Assembly: GCA_949741925.1 (NCBI GenBank)
Contig: CATJOY010000034.1
Span: 1-64,000 of the forward strand
Direction: 5' to 3'
Source of the DNA: an uncultured Desulfovibrionaceae bacterium
GTDB taxonomy: Bacteria; Desulfobacterota; Desulfovibrionia; Desulfovibrionales; Desulfovibrionaceae
DNA: 64,000 nt
In this document: in pieces, positions 17,068 to 26,226 of the stretch
How positions within the stretch are numbered: position 1 is the stretch's first letter
Layout of the letters: each line of letters opens with the position of its first letter
Made by a program: the position numbers and the translations under genes
The notes under the pieces: model-generated
The model's database searches: none
What the model was told of the DNA's origin: nothing
The model's input: the letters and a program-made list of their open reading frames with translations, nothing else

Positions 17068-17846
17068 AGCCGGACCCTCCCGCGGGTATACCGCTCAAGA
17101 AGCAGGGCCACGGCAAAGAGAACAAAGGTCAGGGAGCCCACGTAAAACAGTTTGATTTCCGGCCTGATGACGGGAGAAATAAAGGCGTTGCGGGCAAGCT
17201 CTATATAGTTGGCCATGGGAATCCACATAATTCTTTCATCCACCAGATAGGCCATTTGGATAGGAGAGAAAAAAAGGCCCGAGATAAAGAAGAAGATGCG
17301 CATCACCATGGGCTCAATTTTTTCAATAACTGGAAAATACAGAGAAAAGGCTTGCAGGATCAAGCCGATGCTCATCCCCAGAATCCACATGCCGAAAAAC
17401 GCTCCGATCAGCATGAGCGGGCTGTGGAGGGTGAAATCCGTGCCCAGGTAAGCGACGGACCCCAGCATTAGGCAAAGGACGACAAGCTCGTTGGCAAGGC
17501 AGACCAGGGAACAGCCCAGACTGAGATCCAGCTCGGTGATGTAGGGAAAAGTGAGCAGCTGCCGGTTGGTATTCACCGCAGTCATGGAAAGATTGAGCGA
17601 CGTTGCAAAGAGAAACCAGGGAATAACCCCCAAAATAATAAAAACAGAGCTACTCATACCATCCGGCGCCGCCATGCCCGCCTTATTGCGAATCCAGATA
17701 AAAGCAACGACAGTAAAAGAGCTTTTGATGATCTCCCAGAGATAGCCCAGTTTGAACTTACCGTGCCTGCTTTGGATCTCGCGCAGGCACAAAGCCCAGA
17801 GAACTCTTCCCTGGAGGGCAATAGCGCGTGCGGTATCGCTGCTCAT
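17064..17846 (-). CDS. kpsM: Capsule polysaccharide ABC exporter, permease subunit
   Basis: A 260-residue ABC-2-type permease with about six membrane spans. The N-terminal amphipathic segment (WALCLREIQSRHGKFKLGYL) is typical of KpsM/Wzm proteins. It forms the inner-membrane channel with KpsT. It overlaps both the upstream lipoprotein gene and kpsT by four bases. The presence of KpsM/T/E/D without a Wzx/Wzy pair points to an ABC-transporter-dependent (group 2/3-like) capsule. Confidence 0.88.
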   Translation of the reverse strand: MSSDTARAIALQGRVLWALCLREIQSRHGKFKLGYLWEIIKSSFTVVAFIWIRNKAGMAAPDGMSSSVFIILGVIPWFLFATSLNLSMTAVNTNRQLLTFPYITELDLSLGCSLVCLANELVVLCLMLGSVAYLGTDFTLHSPLMLIGAFFGMWILGMSIGLILQAFSLYFPVIEKIEPMVMRIFFFISGLFFSPIQMAYLVDERIMWIPMANYIELARNAFISPVIRPEIKLFYVGSLTFVLFAVALLLERYTRGRVRL

Positions 17847-18181
17847 AAAGCCGGGCGGATCCCCACGGCGCCGGTCGGCGCCGGACTGTAAATTTCAGGC
17901 AAGAGTTGCCAGCCTTCTTCCCTCCGGCAAAAAGCCCGGGGCTGGGCAAGCGGACCGTTCAGGGGATAGGCTTCATAGCACTGCTCCCCAAGGGCATTGA
18001 CATAGTAAGGACCAAAACGCATGCCCTGGGGCGGCTCAGGCGTTTCTTGCGGCAATGCCAACACGGCATACGGGGGCTTGGATTCGGTATCCCAGGTATA
18101 ATGGCGGCTGTCCGTGGCCGCGCAGGCGCTGAGGAACAAAAAAGAGCCCAGACATACGAGACGAATGAAACAGGTATTCAT
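17843..18181 (-). CDS. Small predicted lipoprotein heading the capsule-export operon
   Basis: A 112-residue protein with a signal peptide and lipobox LSAC (lipidated Cys20). The mature part has two more cysteines (in EQCYEAYP and AFCRREEG), which may form a disulfide. I do not recognise the family. It is the first gene of the operon and overlaps kpsM by four bases, so a role at the capsule exporter or in capsule attachment is plausible but unproven. There is no good ribosome site, and a strong hairpin (18205-18230) lies just upstream of the start. Confidence 0.7.
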   Translation of the reverse strand: MNTCFIRLVCLGSFLFLSACAATDSRHYTWDTESKPPYAVLALPQETPEPPQGMRFGPYYVNALGEQCYEAYPLNGPLAQPRAFCRREEGWQLLPEIYSPAPTGAVGIRPAL

Positions 18182-18204
18182 AAGCTGCCGTCAAAAGGGG
18201 TAGA

Positions 18205-18230
18205 GCGAGCCGGACAGGCATCCGGCTCGC
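18205..18230 (-). promoter_or_regulatory. Leader hairpin upstream of the capsule-export operon
   Basis: GCGAGCCGGA (18205-18214) and TCCGGCTCGC (18221-18230) form a perfect 10-base-pair stem with a six-base loop. It ends 23 bases before the lipoprotein start codon. Read on the plus strand it is followed by AGGTTTTT and could act as a terminator in that direction. On the minus strand it lies in the operon leader. A possible -10 box, TATACT, is at 18246-18251. Confidence 0.45.
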
Positions 18231-18441
18231 AGGTTTTTAAGGCAAAGTATACTCTTTTACACTGAAGCAAGATCTATGTAAAGCCGTGCTCCTCGTTCCC
18301 GTTCGCTCCTGATATACTGCCACAACAGGTTGTTTTTTCTGCAAAGATCGGCCGAGAGGCGCTGAGGGAAGCAGGCCCGGCCCGAATAACTCCGGCGTCG
18401 GGCGATAAAACAGTTGAGAAATACCCGAGGAGGGGAGGGAA

Positions 18442-18954
18442 CTACAGTTCAAAACGACTCGCATTGTTGATCATGACCGAATCAACGGGCAGATCGTCAT
18501 GGATGCCGCTGGGTTTGGTTTTCGTTTTGCTGATGGCGTCCACCACATCCAGGCCCTCCACAACCTTGCCGAAAGCACAATATCCGTAGCCTTCGAGGCT
18601 TTCTTCGGTATGGTCGAGGCCGGGGTTATCCACGGAGTTGATGAAAAACTGCACTGTGGCGCTGTGCGGATCAGCGGTTCTGGCCATGGCGATGGTTCCG
18701 CGCTCGTTTTTTAAGCCGGTGGCGGCTTCATTTTTTACGGGAGGCCTGGTGGTTGGCTTTTCAGCTAGGCGCAGGGTGTAGCCGCCGCCCTGGATCATGA
18801 AGTTTTTGATGACCCGGTGGAAGATAGTGCCTTCATAAAAGCCCTCGTCCACGTAAGCCAGAAAATTTGCCACGGTTTCCGGGGCCTTTTCCGGAAAGAG
18901 TTCCAGAAGGATGTCGCCGGAGGTCGTTTCCAGAAGTACCATGGGGTTGCTCAT
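18442..18954 (-). CDS. ppiB: Cyclophilin-type peptidyl-prolyl cis-trans isomerase
   Basis: A 170-residue single-domain cyclophilin. Family hallmarks include FHRVIKNFMIQGG, the catalytic arginine in FHRV, ARTADPHSATVQFFIN and AFGKVVEGLDVV. With no signal peptide it is cytoplasmic and would speed proline isomerisation during folding. An AGGAG site precedes the ATG. It is separated from the capsule operon by 260 bases and seems unrelated to it. Confidence 0.92.
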   Translation of the reverse strand: MSNPMVLLETTSGDILLELFPEKAPETVANFLAYVDEGFYEGTIFHRVIKNFMIQGGGYTLRLAEKPTTRPPVKNEAATGLKNERGTIAMARTADPHSATVQFFINSVDNPGLDHTEESLEGYGYCAFGKVVEGLDVVDAISKTKTKPSGIHDDLPVDSVMINNASRFEL

Positions 18955-19247
18955 GGGGGTTGCTCCTTTTTGGGAATGCTTTGCCCTGAAATGGCGTGAA
19001 AAGCAAGATACGCTCCGCCGCGGTGGAGCGATGCGCTATTGCGGAGCGGGATGTGCGGAATGCGTGGGAGATCCTCAGGCCGCTTTCAGAGACATTTTTT
19101 CTGCTAGGCGTCTCTTGCCTCCAGCAAGGGGCGCTGGGAAAACCTGAACGCGGCGCATGCCCCGAACCCCTCGCCCCGCTTGTTCCTTTTCCTTCCTGGG
19201 GGGAATGCAGCTTTTTGCAGATAAACTCTCTTTCGCAACCGCCTCAA

Positions 19248-20009
19248 TCAGGCCAGCCAGAATTTCCAGACCAGCGATGCGAACAGCAGGCTCAGGGAAA
19301 CCATCAGGATTGTGCGTACCAGCCCGGAGCCTTCTTTGATGGCCGTTTTGCTGCCGACGTAATTGCCCAGTATACCGGCCATGATGAGGGGCAACCCCAG
19401 AAGGAAAAGCACTTTGCCCCGGATGATAAAAACAGCCAAGGCAGTCAAGGTTGCGCAGAGGTTCAGCAGTTTGGAGGTAGCCGAAGCCCGGAGCAGACTG
19501 GAGCCCAAAATGAGGTGCATGCCCAGGAGCATAAAGCTTCCGTTGCCCGGCCCCAAAAATCCCTGGTACATTCCCAGAATGAAGCAGAGGGCAGGGAGGT
19601 AGAGGTACAATGCCGCGGCGTTGAGATCCCGCGGCGGTCGATCGCGGGTCGGCATTAATAGGGCGGCGAGGCCGAAGGGCAGGAAAAAGACGAGGATTTT
19701 GCCCAGCAGTTCGTTATTCAGGCTGAGCAGCATCCAGGAGCCCAGAAGCCCCCCGGCGATAACGGCGGGCAGACCTGTGATCAGCACTTTCCAAAGGATC
19801 AGACCGTTGCGGGCGTAGTTGCCGAGGGCTGTCAGCATGCCGCAGGAGGCGGCCAGTTTGTTGGTGCCGAGCACAAGATCCGGCGGCAGGCCGGTTAGCA
19901 GAAAGGCCGGCACGGTCAGAAGGCCGCCGCCTCCGGCGATGCTGTCGATAAAACCGGCTACGAAATAGACGGAGGACAGCAGGATGATGACCCAAAGTTC
20001 CAGTTCCAT
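19248..20009 (-). CDS. TSUP (TauE/SafE) family anion exporter, copy 1
   Basis: A 253-residue membrane protein with about eight hydrophobic spans. The opening segment includes FIDSIAGGGGLLTVPAFL, the typical N-terminal repeat of the TauE/SafE permease family, which exports sulfite, sulfoacetate or related anions. It is a close paralogue of the next gene, with the same first six residues and GGGG motif, so the two arose by tandem duplication. In a sulfidogenic organism sulfite or a sulfonate is a reasonable substrate, but this is inference. Confidence 0.85.
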   Translation of the reverse strand: MELELWVIILLSSVYFVAGFIDSIAGGGGLLTVPAFLLTGLPPDLVLGTNKLAASCGMLTALGNYARNGLILWKVLITGLPAVIAGGLLGSWMLLSLNNELLGKILVFFLPFGLAALLMPTRDRPPRDLNAAALYLYLPALCFILGMYQGFLGPGNGSFMLLGMHLILGSSLLRASATSKLLNLCATLTALAVFIIRGKVLFLLGLPLIMAGILGNYVGSKTAIKEGSGLVRTILMVSLSLLFASLVWKFWLA

Positions 20010-20022
20010 GGCAGAGGTCTGA

Positions 20023-20787
20023 TCAGGAGTCGATCCAGAATTTCCAGATCAAGGAGATGAACAGCAAGGTCAGGGAAAAGGATAAAACTTTTTTAATAAA
20101 GCCCGGCCCTACCTGCATGGCCGCGCGGCTGCCCAGGTAGTTGCCGGCAATATTGGCCGCGGCCAGCGGCAACCCCAGGAGAAAAAGCACTTTGCCCTGG
20201 GTGATGAACATAACCACTGCCGAAAGCCCGCCGCAGAGGTTCAGCAGCTTGGTCGTAGCCGTGGCCCGGAGCAGGCTGAAGCCCAGGAGAAAGTGCAGGG
20301 CCAAAAGAAAAAAGCTCCCGGTTCCGGGGCCGAAAAAGCCTTCATAGGCTCCGAGAACCAGACAGATTAGCGGCATGAACAGCCAATCGTCAAGAGGACG
20401 CAAGGGGCGTTCGCCCCGGTCGGTTTTAGGGGTCAGCGTGGCGATGATGCCGAGGGGCAGCAGGAACACGATGACCTTGCCGATAACGGCGCTATCCAAG
20501 GAAAGCAGCGCCCAAGAGCCGATAAGGCCCCCCAGAATCACCGCCGGAACCCCGGTAAGCAGCGCGCGCCAGTAAACCAGCCCACTGCGGGCATAGTTGC
20601 CGAGAGCCGTCAGCATGCCGCAGCAACTGGCCAGCTTGTTGGTGCCCAGCACCACTTCAGGCGGCAGCCCGGTGAGTAAAAACGCGGGCACGGTCAGAAG
20701 GCCTCCGCCTCCGGCAATGCTGTCGATAAAGCCGGCTGTAAAATACACCACGGCCAACAACACGATAACCCAGAGTTCAAGTTCCAT
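20023..20787 (-). CDS. TSUP (TauE/SafE) family anion exporter, copy 2
   Basis: A 254-residue paralogue of the neighbouring exporter and the first gene of the pair on the minus strand. It has the same MELELWVI start and the glycine-rich IAGGGG motif. Only 13 bases separate it from copy 1, so they are likely co-transcribed. The sequences differ most in the central loop (about residues 120-145), which may change substrate or partner. TSUP proteins are often homodimeric; a heteromer is possible here. Confidence 0.85.
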   Translation of the reverse strand: MELELWVIVLLAVVYFTAGFIDSIAGGGGLLTVPAFLLTGLPPEVVLGTNKLASCCGMLTALGNYARSGLVYWRALLTGVPAVILGGLIGSWALLSLDSAVIGKVIVFLLPLGIIATLTPKTDRGERPLRPLDDWLFMPLICLVLGAYEGFFGPGTGSFFLLALHFLLGFSLLRATATTKLLNLCGGLSAVVMFITQGKVLFLLGLPLAAANIAGNYLGSRAAMQVGPGFIKKVLSFSLTLLFISLIWKFWIDS

Positions 20788-21162
20788 CGGAAGATTCCTT
20801 GGCGCGGTTCTTTGAGAGGGTCTTTACCCGTTGCCCCGCATGGGGGCAGTGTGCCTTTACATTGCCTTTCAAAACGGCGTTCCCGCACGGTGCAAAAACG
20901 CGATACGCTGTTTTTCCGGCAGGACATCAACGGGTATGGCCGCCGGGCAAAAAGGTTAAGGAGCTTTGCTTTCAAAGGGGTATGCCCCTAAGGGCTCTTT
21001 TTCCCTCATTTAGGCTGCGCCGCCTTGTTGCCTTTGGTGGGGGCAGCCGGAAAAAATCGATCTCGGCGTCTAGCCGCCAGGCGCTCGCCCGTTTTTTCCA
21101 AGCTTCTTTTCCAGAGGAAACCAGGCGGCTTTCCGCAGACAAAACGTTTTGAAAAACATTCC
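20788..21162. other. Intergenic region downstream of nusB
   Basis: No convincing gene. It holds a short TGCCCC/GGGGCA hairpin (20832-20848) and a CAAAACGTTTTG palindrome (21140-21151) just after the nusB stop. Neither has the form of a strong intrinsic terminator. Confidence 0.4.
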
Positions 21163-21711
21163 TTAGGGCTCGCCGGTCGTCTTTTTTTCCAATTCCTTAG
21201 ATACCGCATCCAGGATGCCGTTGACAAAGGCACGCGAGCCTTCATCGCCGAACTGTTTTGAAAGTTCAATGGCCTCGTTGATAGTCACTCGGGCGGGAAT
21301 ATCCGGCCTGAAGCTAAGTTCAAAGAGAGCCAGCCGCAAAAGGGTTACCTCGACCTTGCCCATGCGTTCTACGCGCCAATTTTGGGAATGCTTAGCCAGA
21401 AGGGCGTCGATTTCCTGCTGTCGTTCCCAAACGCCTTCCACAAGTTCCCAGGCAAACCCTTCAGGGGGGGCAACGGGGGCGGCAGGAGGGGCAGGCTCGG
21501 CAGGTTTTTTGCGGCCTTTTGCGGCGGGGGGGCGGTCCGCTTCAACGGCGGGCTGGTCCGGCGTTTCCCGTTCTGCCATCTGGGCAGGGGCTTCATTGAA
21601 AAGGCGGATCACCTCAGTACGTGTGGCCGTAGGGGAAAAGGCCAAACCGTAGAGTACCTGAAAGGCCAGAGCGCGCTCGGAGCGGCGGGTCGGTTTTTTG
21701 GGGGAGGCCAT
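21163..21711 (-). CDS. nusB: Transcription antitermination factor NusB with Pro/Ala-rich insert
   Basis: A 182-residue NusB. The N-terminal helix (RRSERALAFQVLYGL) and the C-terminal half (LLRLALFELSFRPDIPARVTINEAIELSK) are typical of the family, which binds boxA RNA with S10 during rRNA transcription. Between them, around residues 45-88, lies a proline/alanine-rich stretch that ordinary NusB (about 140 residues) lacks. It starts one base after the ribH stop. A ribH-nusB pair is common in bacteria. Confidence 0.9.
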   Translation of the reverse strand: MASPKKPTRRSERALAFQVLYGLAFSPTATRTEVIRLFNEAPAQMAERETPDQPAVEADRPPAAKGRKKPAEPAPPAAPVAPPEGFAWELVEGVWERQQEIDALLAKHSQNWRVERMGKVEVTLLRLALFELSFRPDIPARVTINEAIELSKQFGDEGSRAFVNGILDAVSKELEKKTTGEP

Positions 21712-21712
21712 A

Positions 21713-22183
21713 CTAGATGAGTTCCAGAATTCGCGCGGTTTCCATGACAGCCGCGGCAGCTTCGGCGCCTTTATTGCCGGCCTTGGACCCGGCTCGCTCC
21801 ACGGCCTGTTCGATGGTGTCTGTGGTCAGCAGGCCGAAGCCGATGGGAACGCCGGTTGCCAGAGCTATTTGGGCGATGCCCTTGGTGGCTTCGCTGGCCA
21901 CAAAGTCAAAATGCGGGGTGGCTCCCCGGATGACTGCGCCCAGGGCCACAATGCCCGCGTACTGGCCGGATCGGGCAATTTTATTGCAGACCACAGGCAG
22001 TTCAAAAGCGCCGGGGATACGGATGATGGTCAGGTTTTCCGGCTCGCAGCCGTGCCGGGTCAGATAATCCACCGCCCCGCTGATCAGGCGATCTACAATG
22101 AAATCATTGAACCGGGTGGCTACCAGGGCAAACTTGAGCCCCCGGGCTTCAAGCTGCGCCTCTATGGTTTTGATGTGCGTCAT
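21713..22183 (-). CDS. ribH: 6,7-dimethyl-8-ribityllumazine synthase
   Basis: A 156-residue lumazine synthase, the enzyme that condenses the RibBA-derived four-carbon unit with the pyrimidine intermediate. Motifs include [29 protein letters not shown] and [12 protein letters not shown]. An AAGGAG ribosome site precedes the start. It lies 32 bases after ribBA in the riboflavin operon and forms the capsid-like partner of riboflavin synthase in many species. Confidence 0.95.
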   Translation of the reverse strand: MTHIKTIEAQLEARGLKFALVATRFNDFIVDRLISGAVDYLTRHGCEPENLTIIRIPGAFELPVVCNKIARSGQYAGIVALGAVIRGATPHFDFVASEATKGIAQIALATGVPIGFGLLTTDTIEQAVERAGSKAGNKGAEAAAAVMETARILELI

Positions 22184-22215
22184 GATGCTCTCCTTGCCGA
22201 TGCCTTTTCGGGCCT

Positions 22216-23445
22216 CTATTGTTCATCGTCAAAATGCAGGATGTGCCCCATTTTTTCTTTCTTGGTGTGCAGATACCGGGCGTTGAAGGGGCCGGCGGAG
22301 AGCTCCAGAGGCACCCGCTCCACAATATCCAGGCCGTAGCCTTCCAGACCGACAACCTTGGTGGGGTTGTTGGTCATCAGGCGCATGCGGCGAACGCCCA
22401 GATACACCAGAATTTGCGCTCCAATGCCGTAATCGCGCAAATCCGCTTTGAAGCCCAACTCTTGGTTGGCTTCGACAGTATCCAGACCTTTGTCCTGCAG
22501 GGCATAGGCTTTGATTTTGTTGGCCAGCCCGATGCCCCGGCCTTCTTGACGCATATACAGCACAACGCCGCTGCCTTCTTCCTCTACCCGGCGCATGGCC
22601 GCGGCCAACTGCTCGCCGCAGTCGCAGCGGAGCGATCCCAGCACATCCCCGGTCAGACATTCGCTGTGAACCCGCACTAGCGCCGGTTTTTGCGGGTCTA
22701 TTGTCCCCTTGACCAGGGCTAGATGGGTTTCGTCATGCAGTTCACTTTCAAAGGCCATAACCTTAAATTCGCCGAACCGAGTGGGCATAGTTGCTTCAGC
22801 CACCAGTTTTACCGCCAGATTGCCCCGGGCCATACGGTAGCGGATCAGATCCCTAATAGTAGCTATTTTAAGGTTGTGCTTTTCGGCAAACTCGATCAAA
22901 TCCGGCATCCGGGCCATGGTTCCGTCATCGCGCAGGATTTCGCAAATAACGGCGGCGGGCTTGATTCCGGCCAGCATAGCCAGATCAACGCTGCCTTCTG
23001 TTTGCCCGGCCCGGACCAGCACGCCGCCCTTTTGGGCGCGCAGGGGGAAGATATGGCCGGGGGTGACAATATCTTCGGGCCGCACGTCATCGGCCACCGC
23101 AGCCAGGATGGTGGCGGCCCTATCCGCCGTGGAGATGCCGGTAGTGACCCCGCGCCTGGCCTCAATGGATACGGTGAAATTGGTGCCGAAGCGGGATTCG
23201 TTGCGCCGGGTCATCAGCGGAAGGCCGAGCTTGTCAATCCACTCCGGAGCCATGGGCAGGCAGATCAGCCCCCGGCAGTGGGTAGCCATGAAGTTGATGG
23301 CTTCGGGGGTGACGAACTGGGCGGCAATGGTCAGATCGCCTTCGTTTTCCCTGTCTTCGTCATCCACCAGGATGATCATTTTGCCGTCTCTGATCAGGGA
23401 GACGGCTTCTTCAGTGGTGCATAGCGGTGAACTCGCATTTTTCAT
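22216..23445 (-). CDS. ribBA: Bifunctional DHBP synthase / GTP cyclohydrolase II
   Basis: A 409-residue fusion. The N-terminal half is 3,4-dihydroxy-2-butanone-4-phosphate synthase ([19 protein letters not shown]). The C-terminal half is GTP cyclohydrolase II with the zinc cysteines in [17 protein letters not shown] and the RQEGRGIGL motif. It provides both starting branches of riboflavin synthesis. The start was chosen one base after the ribE stop; longer forms would overlap ribE and lack a ribosome site. Confidence 0.93.
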   Translation of the reverse strand: MKNASSPLCTTEEAVSLIRDGKMIILVDDEDRENEGDLTIAAQFVTPEAINFMATHCRGLICLPMAPEWIDKLGLPLMTRRNESRFGTNFTVSIEARRGVTTGISTADRAATILAAVADDVRPEDIVTPGHIFPLRAQKGGVLVRAGQTEGSVDLAMLAGIKPAAVICEILRDDGTMARMPDLIEFAEKHNLKIATIRDLIRYRMARGNLAVKLVAEATMPTRFGEFKVMAFESELHDETHLALVKGTIDPQKPALVRVHSECLTGDVLGSLRCDCGEQLAAAMRRVEEEGSGVVLYMRQEGRGIGLANKIKAYALQDKGLDTVEANQELGFKADLRDYGIGAQILVYLGVRRMRLMTNNPTKVVGLEGYGLDIVERVPLELSAGPFNARYLHTKKEKMGHILHFDDEQ

Positions 23446-23446
23446 C

Positions 23447-24115
23447 TTAAAATCCGTTACGGCGCAAAAAGTCTTCATCAAAGACCGCGCCGGTTTGGGC
23501 TGAAGGTTCGCCGGAATACAGCGCGCCCCTGGAGGAAAGAAGCCGCTCCACATACTTGGCGATCATATCCGTTTCCAAGTTGACGGTCCGGCCGGGCTTC
23601 CAGGCCTGCATGGTGGTGGAGGCCATGGTTTCGGGGATAACGGTCACTTCCAGGAAGTCGGCGCCCAAGGCGCTGATGGTCAGGCTGATGCCATCCAGCG
23701 CCACCGAGCCCTTGAGCACCATCTGACGGGCTGCTTCACGGGGGAAAGATAGCCGAAAGCAGGTGGCCTGCCCCAAAGGCGCGGCCCGGGCGACCCTGGC
23801 CACACAATCAACATGGCCGCTGACCAGATGCCCGCCCAGGCGGTCTCCCAGGGCCAGAGCCCGTTCCAGGTTGACGGTCTGCCCCTGGCGGAGGCTCCCC
23901 AGCGTGGTACGGGACAGCGTTTCTCCCGAGGCATACGCCCGGAACGCGCCGCCGTCAAAGGTTTCCGCCGTCAGGCAGACTCCGTTTACAGCAATGCTTT
24001 CGCCGATGGTTGCATCGGCAAAGGGCCGCTGTGGTTTGATCCGGAAGCGGGCCTCCTTTCCGGTTGTGGTGACCTCCAGCACATCGCCGAGATCCTGGAT
24101 GATGCCGGTGAACAT
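23447..24115 (-). CDS. ribE: Riboflavin synthase alpha chain
   Basis: A 222-residue two-lobed riboflavin synthase beginning MFTGII, the invariant start of the family. Each half carries a lumazine-binding barrel with the NGVCLT and DGISLT motifs. It makes riboflavin from two lumazine molecules. Two bases separate it from ribD and one from ribBA. Confidence 0.94.
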   Translation of the reverse strand: MFTGIIQDLGDVLEVTTTGKEARFRIKPQRPFADATIGESIAVNGVCLTAETFDGGAFRAYASGETLSRTTLGSLRQGQTVNLERALALGDRLGGHLVSGHVDCVARVARAAPLGQATCFRLSFPREAARQMVLKGSVALDGISLTISALGADFLEVTVIPETMASTTMQAWKPGRTVNLETDMIAKYVERLLSSRGALYSGEPSAQTGAVFDEDFLRRNGF

Positions 24116-24117
24116 CG

Positions 24118-25389
24118 TTACAGACCGTCCTTGGAGTCCGCCGCCTCAAGGAATCTGTTAGATTCCTTGGTGCGCAATTCCTCTGTGCACGGGCGGGGGG
24201 CTTCGGCCGCAACATCGCTATCCGCGGGATGTTCGGGGCCGAGCGTAATAAGCAGATCGCTGCCGCACCGCCGGGTTTCCAGCAGGCGCAGGCGCAGGCC
24301 CTCATCCAGTTGAAGCGGGCTGAGGCCGTCGAAAAGCGGTATGGCTTGGTTGTCTCCCAGAATGCGTGGGGAAAGATGCAGGTGCAGTTCCTGGGCAAGG
24401 CCTCCGGTCAAGAGCGAGAGCCCCAGCCTGCCGCCGCCTTCACAGAGCACATAGCGGCACTCCAAATCATGCCGCAATAAGCGCAGGCCCTCGGCCAGAT
24501 CCAGCTCGGCCCGCATGGCGTGCCCCTTGGCGTCCACCGGGCCGGGTTTGGATTGCAACCCGTATACCCGGGCTCCTGCCTTGCGCAGCCGTTCGGCTTT
24601 GGGGCTGGCTGCCGAGGCCACGGTAGTCCAGAAGACCAGTTGCTCGGGCCGTTTTTTCAGAAGGATCATATCTTGGTGGGCATCGGGCAGCCGGGAAGAG
24701 GCCACTACGGCCAGAGGCTGTTTTTCGGCCGCCGGATCGCCCGGTTCGGGCCGATAATCCAGACCCGGGTTATCCTGATAAAAGGTATTGCCGCCCACCA
24801 AAACAGCATCGCTTACCCGGCGTAGCGCATGCACCTGGCGTCGGGCTTCCGGGCAGCTGATCCAGCGCGCATGCCCGGTGCGGGTGGCGATGCGGCCGTC
24901 CAGCGTGGCGGCGAGCTTCAGCGTGGTGAAGGGATAGGGGCTGTTCTGCCAGGTCAGAAAATCCCGGATCAGCTCCAGGCATTCCTCCAGGGCAACGCCG
25001 GTTTCCACGTGAACGCCGTGTTGGCGCAAAAGTTCCGCGCCGCCCCCGGCCAGGGAAGTAGGATCCATAGCGCCGATGACCACATGGCGGATGCCCGCGG
25101 CCAAGATGGCCTCGGTACAGGGGGGGGTGCGCCCGTGGTGCAGGCAGGGTTCCAGGGTAACGACTAAGGTGCAGCCGGCCGGGTCAATGCCGCGCGCGGC
25201 GGCATCGGCCAAGGCTTCGCGTTCCGCGTGGGGAAGACCTGCGGCTTTATGGGCGCCCCGGGCCACAATGACGCCTTCGCGCACTAAAACGGCCCCGACA
25301 TTGGGGTTGGGCGCGGTCATGAACCGGTACCGGCGGGCCAGGGCCACGGCTTCGAGCATGGCCTGTTCCATGGGGTGGCCGCTCGTCAT
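24118..25389 (-). CDS. ribD: Riboflavin deaminase/reductase
   Basis: A 423-residue bifunctional enzyme. The deaminase domain has zinc ligands H54 (HAE), C82 and C91 ([11 protein letters not shown]). The reductase domain begins near residue 155 ([15 protein letters not shown]). It carries out the second and third steps of the pathway. It is longer than the usual 360-380 residues because of a C-terminal tail of about 45 polar residues. Its start overlaps the dCMP deaminase gene by four bases. Confidence 0.94.
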   Translation of the reverse strand: MTSGHPMEQAMLEAVALARRYRFMTAPNPNVGAVLVREGVIVARGAHKAAGLPHAEREALADAAARGIDPAGCTLVVTLEPCLHHGRTPPCTEAILAAGIRHVVIGAMDPTSLAGGGAELLRQHGVHVETGVALEECLELIRDFLTWQNSPYPFTTLKLAATLDGRIATRTGHARWISCPEARRQVHALRRVSDAVLVGGNTFYQDNPGLDYRPEPGDPAAEKQPLAVVASSRLPDAHQDMILLKKRPEQLVFWTTVASAASPKAERLRKAGARVYGLQSKPGPVDAKGHAMRAELDLAEGLRLLRHDLECRYVLCEGGGRLGLSLLTGGLAQELHLHLSPRILGDNQAIPLFDGLSPLQLDEGLRLRLLETRRCGSDLLITLGPEHPADSDVAAEAPRPCTEELRTKESNRFLEAADSKDGL

Positions 25390-25868
25390 GGGCAGGCCTC
25401 CGCCGAGGAGGGCTCGCTTCCGGGCATGTCCAGAAGGGCGGCGTGAATGCCTGATTCTTTGAGCATGTCCGCGGCCAATTGATCCGGGTACGACTCGGCG
25501 TAGTACACGGCGCTGATGCCGCAGTTGATGAGCATTTTGGTGCAGATCAGGCAGGGCTGGTGCGTGCAGTAGACCTCGGCCCCGGCCAGAGAAACGCCGT
25601 GGACCGCCGCCTGGATAATAACATTTTGTTCCGCATGCAGCCCCCGGCAGATCTCATGGCGCTGGCCTGAAGGAATACCGAGTTGTTCCCGCAGGCAGCC
25701 GGTTTCAAAGCAATCGCGTATGCCGGCGGGCGCGCCGTTGTAGCCGGTGGCAAGAATGCGTCTTTTGCTTACGGCAAGAGCCCCGACCTTGCGACGCAAA
25801 CAGGTGGAACGTTGCGCAACCAGGCGGGTGATCTGCATGAAATAGTGCGGCCAGGGCATTCTAGGCAT
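25386..25868 (-). CDS. dCMP/cytidine deaminase-family protein (ComEB-like)
   Basis: A 160-residue zinc deaminase with HAEQN and PCLICTK motifs supplying the His, catalytic Glu and two Cys. The TGYNGAPAG motif and a conserved C at FETGCLR match deoxycytidylate deaminases, which make dUMP for thymidylate synthesis. It is the first gene of the riboflavin operon. I see no FMN riboswitch consensus upstream. Confidence 0.85.
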   Translation of the reverse strand: MPRMPWPHYFMQITRLVAQRSTCLRRKVGALAVSKRRILATGYNGAPAGIRDCFETGCLREQLGIPSGQRHEICRGLHAEQNVIIQAAVHGVSLAGAEVYCTHQPCLICTKMLINCGISAVYYAESYPDQLAADMLKESGIHAALLDMPGSEPSSAEACP

Positions 25869-26226
25869 AGCAGTCTCGAAAGGAAAAAAGTTTCCGGCAA
25901 CACCCGGATGGCTTTGAGGTATACCTTTATCGGATCGTCACGGCAAGGCCTTGCTTGGCAGGGCCGAGGCAACAATTTGCCGGTGTGGCGTCTCCCCCGT
26001 TTCTCTTATTATGACTGTTTGTCTCAACCACCCTGTTCAGCCCGGCCATCCCCCCTCCGGCGTCCTTTCCCGCCGCCTGCATCTCCGGCAGGTATTCATT
26101 GCTGCGACAGGGGGGATTGTCGCAATGCGTCGGTTGCTGCGCGGACCCGCGCAAACGACTGCTGATGCTCTATACAGAAAAGAAAAATACGGCTACAGGA
26201 GCAGCATATTTTTTTATGGAGCCCTC
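25869..26226. other. Divergent intergenic region
   Basis: This region separates the minus-strand riboflavin operon from the plus-strand lipoprotein gene. A hairpin of TGCGACA (26103-26109) and TGTCGCA (26118-26124) with a G-rich loop is the only clear element. No gene is seen. Confidence 0.4.

Noticed and set aside
25869-26226. FMN riboswitch upstream of the riboflavin operon
   Set aside because: The conserved AGGGGC/ACCGGCGGT-type blocks of the RFN element are not seen on the minus strand.
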